Shown here piece by piece: positions 49,371 to 60,504 of a stretch of 64,000 bases of DNA. Origin of the DNA: Nemophila menziesii (Eukaryota; Streptophyta; Magnoliopsida; Boraginales; Hydrophyllaceae). The stretch's first letter is position 1, and every line of letters begins with the position of its first letter. The stretch lies in NCBI GenBank assembly GCA_029959085.1, contig JARWIR010000038.1:6394915-6458914 (forward strand). The letters run 5' to 3'. A program made the translations under genes and the position numbers. The notes beneath the pieces are model-generated. The model was not told the origin of the DNA. It ran no database searches and saw only the letters and a program-made list of their open reading frames with translations.

Positions 49371-52300
49371 TTGGTAACCTTTTTCCCCCCGACATGTTAT
49401 TCTTCCGTGTCATCTTTTCATGATTTGAGAAAAGATATTGATACCGTAGAAGATGCTCATTTACCTCTGCAACGAATGATTCGAATGCGACTGAAACCTT
49501 CTGTTTCAGACTATAATAAGCTATTAGGTACTATCCTGAAGATGAAAAATTACTCTGGAGCTATTTCTAATTACAAAGAAATGTGCATTTTGGGTGCACT
49601 TATAGACGAGTACACAATGATGAGTATTGCTATCAATTGTTACTCTTCTTTAAAACAAATTGATTTGGGTTTCGCAGTGTTAGGTTGTTTCTTTAAAAGT
49701 GGTCATGTTCCTAATGTGATTACCTATACTACGCTATTAAAGGGCCTCTTTCGTGAACATAGAGGAGCCAAAGCAGAGAAATTGTTCAAAAAGTTGAAAA
49801 GGGAAAGGCTTTGTGAGCATGATGAATTTACTTTTGGGGTAGTGATAAATGGTCTACGCAAATTGGGGCACACGCTCAAAGCTATAGAATTGCTTAAGGG
49901 ATTTTGAAAAAGGGAAGTGTAAACCTGATATTACAGCTTATAACACAATTGTTGATAGTCTTTGTAAAGATGGCATGGTAGATGATGCGATTACCCTATT
50001 TTCTGATATGAAAGATAGGAACATAAATCCAAATGTTATCACCTATAATTCACTAATCGATGGGTTGTGTAAATTTAGTAGGTGTGAAGAGGCTAAGATG
50101 TTGTTTAGTGAGATGTTGGATTATAAACTTTATCCAGATAGATATACATTTAACATATTGATTGATTCACGGTGTGAGGAAGGATTGGTGAAAGATGCTG
50201 AGAAATACATGGAGATGATGATCAAAAGAGGAATTGAACCCGATGTGGTTACTTATACTGCATTGCTAGATGGGTATTGTCTTCTAGGTGAAATGAAAGA
50301 AGAAATGTCTATCTTTAATACAATTATAGCTAAACAATTGAAACCTAATATCCAAACTTATAACAGTATAATAAATGGATACTGTAAGAAAGGTTGGATT
50401 GATAAGGCTTATCAAGTAATACGATATATTATTTTTAAAGGACTACAGCCTAATATTGTTACCTACAAACCTTTATTACAAGTTTTGTTTCAGAAGTGTC
50501 GATGTGATGATGCGAAGAAATTATTCACAGAGTTACAATCTAAGGGAGTAAGTCCTGACATTTTTACTTATAATATCATGTTAAATGGATTGTGTAGTAA
50601 TCAACATGTTACTGAGTCAATTTGTTTATTAGACTCAATGTCAATGTCAAGTAGCCATGTATCTCCGAACATTGTAAGTTACGGTATTATTATTGAGGGA
50701 TTATGTAAAGATGGGAAGATTAATGATGCAAGGGATCTATTTGAAAACTTATCATCCAAAGGATTGAAGCCAGATTTATGAATTTATAATATTATTATAG
50801 GTGGACTTTGTCAAGAAGGAATGTTGATGTCTCCCGATTTGTTCTAATTATTAGCCCCTTGGAGACATCCTTTTAGGTGAATAAATGACTTGTTTGATAG
50901 ACTTTTAAGCTTATTTGATCATATTGCACTTTCTCCCCTTGGAAATTAACTATTTGCAGAATCTGAGCTTTTGTGCGTAAATTTGACTATTTTTATTGCA
51001 AAGTTAATTGGTTCTTGAAATTCATGAAAGACCAATCCAAGGAGAAAAAGTGAGAATAAAGTCTTTAGTGTATTTTAGAGTGTTAGGAAATGATTTTTAG
51101 TCGAGTTTCTATTTTTAGAGTGCACTTTCCTATTTCGATTTCTTGATTTATTGAATTATTCTTTTTAAGCATATGCGGTTTAATTATTTATTTAATGTGA
51201 AGCTTTAAAAGATAAATGGTAATTACTTAGAGACCAAGTCAAGATAAAGATGAAAGGAAAGAAGATTTACATGGAATTAAGAAGATTTAGGAAAGATTTA
51301 TTCAAATGAGGAAAAGATAAAGCTGCCTTTTGAATCTGAAAATCCAGCCACGTTTTAGAGATTAAATCATAATAAAAGATTGGCTTGGATTCTGAACGAG
51401 TGGTCTGCACCAATAGAAAGAGCTTTCCAAGACAAGCAGTTTCATATATTGGAACTTCTCAAACGGATAAGTATTGAAAAAGATATGACCAAATCAAAAT
51501 CAGCAGAATCTTATCTTTTAGAGCTACGAATTTGAGAGTCTTTGACTTGTCTTCCACTCCAAGCAAAATTCGACCTAGGTCCCTCCAACACCTATAAATA
51601 CACCCCTTAACCTCCTACTTTCACACACTTCAGAGAATTAAACAAGAGGCTTAAGGTTTTCAAGTCAGAGCACGAAGGAGAGAAGAAGCTAGAAGCTGGA
51701 GGAATCCTGTTCTTCCAACAATAGTCATTCAACCCTTTAGGTTTTTATCTATATTTTGTAATTGAAACATGAATTCCTTTTCTTTTATGTTAGTTTTTAA
51801 TTCCATCATGAGCTAAACTTTTACATACTTGAGAATCGCATAAAAGGGATGAACCTTAATTAATGTTTTCTATGTTTTGAATTTGGGATTGTTTAGATTT
51901 AAATAGGATTGAGTTTTATATATTGGATATTACTTTGTTTTATTACTAATTCTTTTAGGAACAACTAGAATTAGCTGTTAGTATTTAGGCTATTCACTTT
52001 AGTGGCGAAGTGATCATCCGACAGGGGGGTTTGAATACAGATCTAGGTAATACCCGTGTAATGTCCGTTATTGACCGACAGGCTTAACTAGTTACATAGC
52101 CAAAGAGGTAAAATCTTATCATCCGAAAAGCCATATTCGACCATGCATGTGTTTATGATACTTTAGGATAGCTTCTAGGTCCACCCGACAGGGGGCTAGG
52201 AGATATTAGAGTCCTGACTAATATTATAATTCCAATTCTACCCTTAAACATAGCATAGATTATATTGATTAAGTGGATTCCTTTGCGAGGATCAAGTATC

Positions 52301-52841
52301 TCTCTTACCTGAAGTTAGTCGTTTATTTGCTTTATTTCTTTTCTGTTTAGTTAATATAGTCTTTACTTTATTTGCATCTTTTATCTTACAAAAACCAAAC
52401 AAAAATTATTATCTTTTCTTTTCTGTTTAACAATTATCTCTACTATCTGATTAATATTTGGGTTGAACCTAATCCGTCCCTGAGAACGAACTTGATTATC
52501 ATATATTACTTGGGACAACCGTACACTTGCGGTTAAGTGGTTCCTCTATTTTGCACTTTATTTTATAACACCCTAGGACCCACCAAATGTCTGAAGATGC
52601 AAAAGAGTTGCTCTCAGATATGAAGAAGATATATGGTTTCTTGCCGGATGATGTGACTTACAATATTATTATTTAGGGATATCTCAAGAATAAAAAGCAG
52701 AAAGAAGCAATTTTGTTAATAAAGGAAATGAAAGAACATGGTTTCATACCGGATGCAACTACTTGTGAAATGTTACTTTCTCCAATTCTAAGTGGTGGCG
52801 AAGATCCTAAACTTGTGAATATGATTAATAACATTTTATAG
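49371..52841 (+). pseudogene. P-class, restorer-like PPR gene disrupted by a solo LTR
   Basis: Pentatricopeptide repeat proteins of this class bind organelle RNA one base per repeat. About 13 repeats of 35 residues are recognisable, for example PNVITYNSLIDGLCK, PDVVTYTALLDGYC, PNIQTYNSIINGYCKKG and PDIFTYNIMLNGLC. The N-terminal SSVSSFHDLRKDIDTVEDA is typical of restorer-of-fertility-like members. Lesions: an extra T in TTTT near 49903-49906 shifts frame; TGA at 50779-50781; a solo LTR at 50825-52585; TAG at 52674-52676. Removing the LTR and one target copy restores one frame ending at TAG 52839-52841. The N-terminus is uncertain because LINE sequence abuts it, and a C-run near 49382 may hide another shift. 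No transit peptide is evident. The gene is dead as annotated. Confidence 0.92.
50825..52585 (+). mobile_element. Solo Athila-like LTR inside the PPR pseudogene (copy e)
   Basis: The LTR is 1761 bp, starts TGATGTCTCC and ends GACCCACCA, with perfect target duplication AATGT (50820-50824 and 52586-52590). TATAAATA lies at 51593-51600. Its first 250 bp follow the subtype of copies a and b ('gatagacttt', 'gtgcgtaaa', 'aataaagtctttag'). The next block restarts with the subtype of copies c and d ('gcactttcctatttcg', 'gtgaagcttta'), so it is a mosaic and the longest copy here. Confidence 0.95.
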
Positions 52842-53026
52842 GATTCAAAATTCATGTCTAGAGTAGAGTCCTTGATTGTAATTTGTAATAGCAATTGTAT
52901 TTCAACCTTCACTGTACTAGTTAGAGAAACTCTTCTTTTTTCCTTGCTCCAAGATTTTATTTATTTCTATCATGTATTAGTATATGTAGTAAATCTTGTC
53001 TTGAGATATATCATAAATATAAAACG

Positions 53027-53179
53027 GGATTTCAATCTATCACAGCTGTATCGAACTCTCTCATTGACATGTATGCTAAATGTGGGTTCCTTGATTATTC
53101 AGAACATGTGTTTAATAAGAATATAATATCTTGGAATTCCATTATTCCTGCCTACTCAATCCATGGAAACGAGATGTAA
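53027..53179 (+). pseudogene. PLS-class PPR fragment
   Basis: A 50-codon stretch reads AVSNSLIDMYAKCGFLD then NIISWNSIIPAYSIHGNE and a stop at 53177-53179. M-Y-A-K-C-G and the W-N-S-I-I-x-A-Y-x-x-H-G signature belong to PLS-type PPR proteins, a different class from the P-type pseudogene next door. Nothing else of the gene is seen. Confidence 0.8.
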
Positions 53180-53431
53180 TTTCTTATGCAGTAAAATTAG
53201 GCGGGATTGATTTTGTTTTGTTCACCTAGGTTTTGTCTGTTTGAGGGATTAATTGACCAAGGAAGGTTGGACCAAAATTTTGAACACTATGCTTTTATGC
53301 TAGAATTTTTTTTATGTTTTGCTTGGGCATGTTGGTTTGTTTGATGAAATATTGATGTTGGCTTTGAAACCTGATGTTATTTACTATGCATTCTAACTAT
53401 TTAGAGTCTAGCACAATTACATAAAATCTAT

Positions 53432-53738
53432 TGTAATGATTAATGTGATAAAGGAAATACATGGAAGTAGAGCAGATACGTGGAAACCCATGAAGGATCC
53501 AAAGCCATGTGTAACCCCAAGAATTATAATGAGAATGATAATCGTTCTAGGTTGTCGTTAGCCTATGATCTATATATAGATCCATATGAATACAACATAA
53601 GGAATCCTGGAAAAGAAATATTGTCTTTAAGTTTAATTTATTTAGTTTAATTAGTCTTTTCTATTCTTATATTCATCATTATCCTTGTACATACATTATC
53701 CATCAATAAAATATGCTTGTTCGTTAAAATTCATTACG
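53432..53738 (+). repeat. Short LTR of a chromovirus-like element (5' copy)
   Basis: Starts TGTAATGATTAATGTG and ends near TTCATTACG, about 307 bp, with CTATATATAGATCC near 53569-53582 as TATA box. Further copies lie at 54848, 58142, 58690 (inverted) and 58987. It is followed by AATTTGGTGCTTTCATTGAG, the leader of this family. Confidence 0.85.
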
Positions 53739-54847
53739 AATTTGGTGCTTTCATTGAGAGTCTATGGAGGATGGTAATCGACTAAAGTTGATGGAAGAGG
53801 CATTAAGAAAATTGCAAGATGAAACTGTCTTGAAATTCACATCAGTTGATGAAAAATTCACATCTAGACTATGTTGTAGATCTCCCCGCCTAGGCGCTCC
53901 TAGGCACCGCCTAGGCGTCAACTGCCTCCTCAACCGCTTACACCTAGTTAAAATTCTAGGCGTTTTCGCCTAGTGCCTTAATCTCCGTGGAATAGGCGCC
54001 TAGTGTGTCTAGACACCGATTAATGGAAAAAAATGGCCGCCTGGGTGCCGATTAATGGAAAAACAAGCATAGACCTTTTTTTATTTTTCTTATTCTCTAT
54101 TGATATTATAACTCGATTTTTAGTATTTTTATATTTACTATAGTGTTGTTAGATGAACTTTATGACTTAAATAGTTAAAATTTCTATAATTACTACATAT
54201 ATATTACTCAATATACAAAATTACACATTAGGGTTCAAAACCGTATAATTCAGCCTAGGCCCGTGCAATCCCGCCTAGGCGCTAGAAAATACAGTTGAAA
54301 CATTACGAAAGACAATTGAAACTTTTTGCAAATTACCCCAAAAAAAGTCTAGTCAAACAAAGCCGCCTGATACGAACAATTCAGTGTTTCAGAAAAAAGA
54401 TTCATGTTCATCAACAAACTCCAATTCATCAAATGATTTATCACAATTTGATTCTGCGGCGCCTGGATATGCACATAGCCCTCACAATGTTTTGGAGAAT
54501 CAAGAAACTTTGGTAGCTTTTGTTAAAAAGAATGAACAATCATTGGAGAATCAAGAAATTGTTGTACCTCTTGTTAAAGAATGAACAATCATTCACTGGT
54601 GAAGGCAAGCAATCCAACAATTATATGAATAGAATGTTGGAAAATATTTTATCCAGGAGTTATGATGGATATGGAGATCAAACATATAAAATTATTCATT
54701 TTTCAAAAATGTGTTTGTGTACAGTTATTTTTCCAGTTTTTCTTCTTTTTTACGATAAAATTTGGATCAACTTTAACATCAAAGGTATAGAAACATTTAT
54801 TGTCTTGAACCTTGAGGACAAGGTTCTTTCTGAAGAGGAAGGTGATG
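53739..54847 (+). pseudogene. Internally deleted chromovirus-like element: gag start and polyprotein end
   Basis: An ATG at 53764 opens gag (MEDGNRLKLMEEALRKLQDE). It is interrupted by a MITE (53870-54286) and continues with ETFCKLPQKKSSQTKPP and a Ser/Asn-rich part to about 54584. Then ENILSRSYDGYGDQ leads to LNLEDKVLSEEEGDV just before the next LTR at 54848. That last segment is the usual C-terminal end of the polyprotein in this family, so protease, RT and integrase are deleted here. Confidence 0.7.
53870..54286. mobile_element. GCCTAGGCG-rich Mutator-like MITE, copy 3 (right end lost)
   Basis: Begins with TATGTTGTAGATCTC (53870-53884), then 'cccgcctaggcg' palindromes, 'aataggcgcctag', the AT-rich centre and 'cccgcctaggcgctag'. 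The right terminal repeat is missing where gag resumes at 54287. It is in the opposite orientation to copy 2 and lies within chromovirus-like gag. Confidence 0.8.
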
Positions 54848-55119
54848 TAATGATTAATGTGATAAAAGAAATACGTGGAAGTAGAGCAGATATGTGGAAG
54901 CCCATGAAGGATCCAAAGCCACGTGTAAGCCCAAGAATTATAATAAGAATGATAACCGTTCTAGGTTGCCGTTAGCCTATGATCTATATATAGATCCATA
55001 TGAATACAACATAAGGAATCCAGAAAAGAAATATTTTCTTTAAGTTTAGTTTATTTAGTTTAATTAATCTTTTCTATTCTTGTAATTCATCATTATCCTT
55101 GTACATACATTATCCATCA
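54848..55119 (+). repeat. Short chromovirus-like LTR, 3' end truncated
   Basis: Begins TGTAATGATTAATGTG directly after the polyprotein end and follows the copy at 53432 to 'acattatccatcaa' near 55119. It then jumps into gag-coding sequence without the LTR terminus, marking a recombination or deletion junction. Confidence 0.8.
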
Positions 55120-58100
55120 AGAGGCAAAACTGGCATAACAACGTAAACTGATACACCGATGTGATAGATCATATTCTTTTGGGCAGCTGCCACCAAAATC
55201 AAGTTCTTTGGTACAACCCTCTCATCAGGCTGTCTCCTCACAACTTACGGTACGTCGTTTATCACCCCATGAAATGCAATAACTCCGTGAGAAGGGACTT
55301 TGCTACAATTGTGATGAAAAATATGTACATGGTCACCGTTGTAAGACAAAACCTCAGTTATTTATCTTGGATACTGGGTTCAAGACCGATGAAGCCTTCA
55401 TTGATGGTGTCAATGTGAATGAGGAAATGCCTTTAGAAGAGTGTCTATCGCCAGAGATATCTTTAAATGCTCTCTCAGGTGATCACTCTCCAACTAATCT
55501 TCATTTTCAAGGTAATTGTTCAAGAGTGGCGATCCAAGTGTTGGTAGATGGAGGAAGTAATCATAATTTTATCCAGTCTCGGGTATCTCATTATATAAAG
55601 TTACCAATTGAAACTACACCAGATATTGTTGTTGCCGTTGCCGTTGGTAATGGGCAAAAATTAATAAGTGAAGGGTGTGTAAAAAGTGCTGCAATTATGA
55701 TTCAGGGTTATCGAATCATTACATATTTATATGTATTGCCTATAGTAGGGTCTGATATTGTGCTAGGTGTGTCATGGTTGGCGACTTTGGGACCTGTTAT
55801 TCATGATTATCTAGATCTTACAATGAAGTTTAACTCAAATGACAAAGAAGTACTTTTATGAGGAACACGAGATCGGTCAATTTCAGAGATTCCGTACAAA
55901 AGTGCGTCGTTTAGCATCAACATGATCAGTTGCAGCACTCTTTATTTTGTCTGTTTGTGAGAATTCTGATCAAAAAAATAATGCTTCCAATATTTTTTTG
56001 CAGCCCCTATTGCACCAATATAAGAATATTTTTTCTGTACCAACTACTCTACCACCTCAAAGACAAAACGATCATGCTATTCTGCTACAACCAAGATCAG
56101 CTCCTGTAAATGTCAAGCCTTACAGGTGTCCGCACTTTCAAAAAAATGAAATTAAAAAATTGGTGGCAGAAATGATGGATGCATGTACAATTCAACCTAG
56201 TACTAGTCCATTTCATCTCCATTGTTGCTTGTTAAAAGAAAGATGACACGTGGAGATTTTGTACAAATTATAGAGCTCTAAATGCTATTACAATAAAAGA
56301 TCGTTTTCCAATTCCTACAGTTGACGAGTTGCTTGATGAATTACATGGTGCTACTATTTTTTCAAAGTTGGATTTACGCTCGAGGTACCACCAAATTCGG
56401 GTTCGTGCAGAAGATGTTCATAAGACTGCTTTTCGCACCCATGAAGGCCATTATGAATTTCTTGTGATGCCTTTTGGTCTTACACATGCACCTTCAATGT
56501 TTCAGGCTATTACGAATGAGACATAAAGACCATTTTTGCGTAAGTTTGTTCTTGTTTTCTTTGATGATATACTTGTGTATAGCAAAAATTTAGCTTTACA
56601 ACAGGAACATCTGGAACAAGTTAATTAATGGTACTGCAAAAAATTTATGCAAAAGAGGCAAAATGTGTCTTTGGTCAGGATGGTGTAGAATATCTTGGGC
56701 ACGTGATTTTCGAGCAGGGTGTGGCAATGGAAAATTCTAGAATACAATCTATTTTGGATTGGCCAGTGCCACATAACGTTAAAGGTCTTCGAGGCTTTCT
56801 GGGCTTGATTGAGTACTATCGGCGTTTCATAAAAAGTTATGCCAGTATTGCAGCCCCTTTAACTGAACTTCTAAAAAAGGATGGGTATTCATGGTGTTAT
56901 GAAGCTACAATAGCGTTCACCAAACTTAAAACTGCTATCACAACAACTCCAGTTCTTGCTATGCCAGATTTCTCATTACCTTTTGTTGTATAAACAGATG
57001 CTTCAGGTTTTGGAATCGGTGTCGTGTTACTTCAAAATACTCGTCCAATTTCTTTCTTTAGTAAGAAGTTATCTGCAAGTTTAAAGGTTGCCTCAACTTA
57101 TCAACAAGAAATGTTTGCCATTACGTTTTCTATTTCTAAGTGGATACAATATTTGTTTGGAAGGCGGTTCACAATTTACACTGATCAATGTAGTCTAAAA
57201 AATTTGATGGATCAGACAATTCAAACACCTGACCAACAATAATGGTTAACGAAATTATTGGGGTTTGATTTCAATATTGTTTACAAACCAGGACGTGAGA
57301 ACCAAGTTGCAGATGCTTTGTCTAGAATCGAAGGTGAATGTTTAAACATTTCAGCTGTTCAAATGGAGTTTTTGGATGATCGAAGAATGGCTAGTAAAAG
57401 TGATACAAACATTCAAAAGTTACAAGAGGATCTACAAAATGACCCATATTCAGTACAAGGATATTCTTTGGTGCAAGGCTTATTACTCTATAAACAGCGT
57501 CTAGTGATTCCAACGATCTTACGTAATAAAGTAATGGAAGAGTATCACTCTACATTAGTGGGAGGACATGTTGGGAACCTTCGTACGTTTCAAAGAATAG
57601 CCGTTGATTGCTATTGGGTAAATATGAGGAAGGAAATCAATAAATTTGTTGCAAATTGTTTGGTATGTCAGCAGTCTAAGTTGAGCAGTTTAGCACCGGC
57701 TGGTCTCTTACAACCCCTACCCGTTCCAGATCAAATTTGGGAGGATATATCGATGGATTTTGTGCAAGGTTTACCTTCATCAAAAGGCAAGACACAAATA
57801 TTTGTTATAGTTGACCGATTATCAAAATATGCTCACTTTGCCGCCCTTCCAACTCATGTGAACGGTACACAAGTGGTTGAAGTGTTTATAAATCAAGTGG
57901 TCAAACTTCATGGGATGCCACGTACCATCGTAAGTGACCAAGATAAAATATTTCTACGTTCATTCTGGAAAGAGTTATTTTGTTTGCAAGGATCCAAGTT
58001 AAATATGAGAACAACTTATTATCCACAATCAGATGAACAAACTGAACGTGTTAATCGGACATTGGAGATGTATCTCAAAAGTTTTGTGATGGATTCCCCA

Positions 58101-58141
58101 CAACTGTGGTTAAAATTCTTGTTGTGGGCTAAGTGTTGGTA
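55120..58141 (+). pseudogene. pol: Gag-pol of a chromovirus-like Ty3/gypsy element, broken
   Basis: Read in pieces on the plus strand: gag C-terminus with a zinc knuckle (CYNCDEKYVHGHRC, about 55300); protease LVDGGSNHNFIQ (55545) and DIVLGVSWL (55757); RT with [16 protein letters not shown] (56357), [16 protein letters not shown] (56458) and [12 protein letters not shown] (56550); RNase H with TIYTDQCSLKNLM (57172) and a YKPGRENQVADALSR end (57282). Integrase follows with zinc residues to CLVCQQSK (57657) and a DDE core (ISMDFVQGLP, IVSDQDKIF, EQTERVNR). Stops at about 55858, 56244, 56524, 56627, 56990 and 57240 break it. Integrase is cut by an LTR at 58142 before its C-terminus; no chromodomain is present in this copy. 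Confidence 0.9.
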
Positions 58142-58390
58142 TGTAATGATTAATGTGATAAAGGAAATACGTGGAAGTAGAGCAGATATGTGGCAGCCCA
58201 TGAAGGATCCAAAGCCACGTGTAAGCCCAAGAACTATAATAAGAATGATAACCGTTCTAGGTTGTCGTTTTCCTATGATCTATATATAGATCCATATGAA
58301 TACAGTATAAGTAATCCAAAAAAGAATATTGTCTTAAAGTTTAGTTTATTTACTTTAATTAGTCTTTTTTTTTTTTTTTTTTTTTTTTTG
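58142..58390 (+). repeat. Truncated chromovirus-like LTR ending in a poly-T run
   Basis: TGTAATGATTAATGTG starts within the integrase frame. The copy follows the LTR through the CTATATATAG box to about 58365, then breaks into a run of about 24 T and a second T run, followed by 'catccagattcattatcc'. The 3' LTR end is lost. Confidence 0.8.
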
Positions 58391-58419
58391 TCTTTTTTTT
58401 CATCCAGATTCATTATCCT

Positions 58420-58587
58420 AGAAAATACAGTTGAAACATTACAAAAGACAATTGAAACTTTTTGCAAATTGCTCCAAAAAAGGTCTAGTCAAATAAAGCC
58501 GCCTGATACAAACAATTCAGTTTTTCAGCAAAAATTTTCATGTTCATCAACAAACTCCAATTCATCAAATGATTTTTCACAATTTGA
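58420..58587 (+). pseudogene. Second chromovirus-like gag fragment
   Basis: ENTVETLQKTIETFCKLLQK and SSNDFSQFD repeat the gag part at 54287-54445. At about 58588 it joins head-to-head with the start of gag in the opposite orientation, so the open frame extending to 58639 is a junction artefact. Confidence 0.75.
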
Positions 58588-58970
58588 TGTGAATTTCAAG
58601 GCAATTTCATCTTGCAATTTTTTAATGCCTTTCCATTAACTTTAGTCGATTACCATGTTCCATAGACTCTCAATGAAAGCACCAAATTTATAATGAATTT
58701 TGATGAACAAGCATATTTTATTGATGGATAATATATGTACAAGGATAATGATGAATTATAGGAATAGAAAAGAGTAATTAAACTAAATAAACTAAACTTA
58801 AAGACAATATATCTTTTCTGGATTATTTATGATGTATTCATATGGATTTATATATAGATTATAGGCTAACGACAACCTAGAACGGTTATCATTCTTATTA
58901 TAATTCTTGGGCTTACACGTGGCTTTGGATCCTTCATGGGCTTCCACGTATTTGCTCTACTTCCACGAAT
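58588..58970 (-). mobile_element. Inverted chromovirus-like LTR plus gag start
   Basis: On the minus strand an LTR runs from about 58970 (start incomplete, ...CGTGGAAGTAGAGC) to about 58690 (TTCATTATA). The leader AATTTGGTGCTTTCATTGAG and the first about 25 gag codons (MEHGNRLKLMERAL) follow down to 58588. Compared with 53432-53860 this is the same 5' end flipped. Confidence 0.82.
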
Positions 58971-58986
58971 TTTAGATACGTGAATG

Positions 58987-59190
58987 TCCATGAAAGATCC
59001 AAAGCCACGTGTAAGCCCAAGAATTATAATAAGAATGATAATCGTTTTAGGTTGCCGTTAGCTTATGATCTATATATAGATCCATATAAATACAATATAA
59101 GGAATTCAGAAAAGAAATATTTTCTTTAAATCGTAATTTATCATTATACATTATTAATCAATAAAATATGTTTGTTTATCAAAATTCATT
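58987..59190 (+). repeat. 5'-truncated chromovirus-like LTR
   Basis: Starts within the LTR at 'tgtccatgaaagatccaaag', passes CTATATATAGATCC near 59070-59083 and ends TTCATTACA near 59190. Together with the inverted copy at 58690-58970 it forms a large inverted repeat with a spacer of about 16 bp or more. Confidence 0.82.
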
Positions 59191-60480
59191 ACATCTATCT
59201 GCAATTCCCATTCTTGATTTACCATTGTGCTGTAGCTGTTGCATTTTTATCTCCTCTGCATATTGATCTGGGAAATTTTAATACATTATTAATCAAAGAT
59301 TGAAATGAATTCAAAATCTTAGAAGAAACGGAAAAATACATATCACATATTAACAGCAAAAAAATGGTAGTGAATTCCTCCTAAAGGAAGTGAATATACT
59401 TGACTCATTACTTCTTTACATAAATTACATTGCTCTTGAAGTGAACACCAGATACAATTTGTGACTTGTGAGCTATATTATAGGTTGAACCCCAATAATG
59501 CCAGATAGGTTGGCCCAAATGAACCATCATTTTATTTAGCCCAAAATAAACTGAACTTATGATTTGTTACATTTCATCAGCTGTCTCCATCTTGGTCTTT
59601 TATTACTATCAACGCGAGTTTAACCAGAGGTTTGATCCTGTAGACAACTTCTAGAAGGCACTAATTTTTGTTGGAATTTACGATTTGGAATCTATATTTA
59701 TATTTAAATATAAATCCGAAACTTTACCTACTAGTAGTTATTTTAAAGGAAGAGGACCACCTTCTTTAATCTCACCTCCACTCGTTTTCCAAATATAATA
59801 AAGACATTTTGGCTGATATCATGGAATCTTATCCTTTCTGCTTTTTTAAATTTTCATTAACGTTATGTTTGTTTTTCAGGGCCCTGGTTTGTTTTTTTCG
59901 TTGTCCTCTTTCTTTCCAGCTGTATGAGAGCAATTCTTTTCCATTGACTAACTCCACTTGAAATTGCTTTCATCATTGCTTAGAATGTAAAGAACAGTCA
60001 TAATTCTTTTATCTCATGATAAGGGCTAAGTAAATATGTTAATGGGGTATGATTTTTCTCTTTTACACCGTTTATACAACAAATTTTAAAAATACAGGAC
60101 AAAATTAGACTGTATCCCAGGGTCAATGGGCTACAACCCCCACTACCAACCCCAAGATACACAGTTGGTGTTGCCTCTACCACGCTAGATCTTAATCTCG
60201 GGGCAGCTCATTAAACATTATTAGACAAAACAACCATTATGGTATAAATTATGCATCATACAACATCATTAATTCATTACTTTACATGTACAAGGATGCC
60301 AAACTACACCATTTCTAATACTAAATCGACCTCACAACCGGACAACGGAAAGGGAAATACATAACCGAAAGGGGTGTGCATCTACTAAACATAGTTCACA
60401 ACCATCACATACCATACAAACAAACTCAGAATTTTTATTGAGTGACTTGCTTAATTCTCCCAACAAGGAGAAAAAAAACG
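59191..60480. other. Intergenic region downstream of the peroxidase gene
   Basis: No gene, RNA or known repeat is recognised. The part nearest 60500 should hold the peroxidase 3' untranslated region on the minus strand. The 61-codon frame at 59998-60183 has no support. Confidence 0.5.
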
Positions 60481-60504
60481 GATCTGAGTGTGAGTAAACG
60501 CGAT

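Noticed and set aside
58420..58639. Single continuous gag ORF to 58639
   Set aside because: After 58588 the frame translates the antisense of the inverted gag start, so it is a junction artefact.
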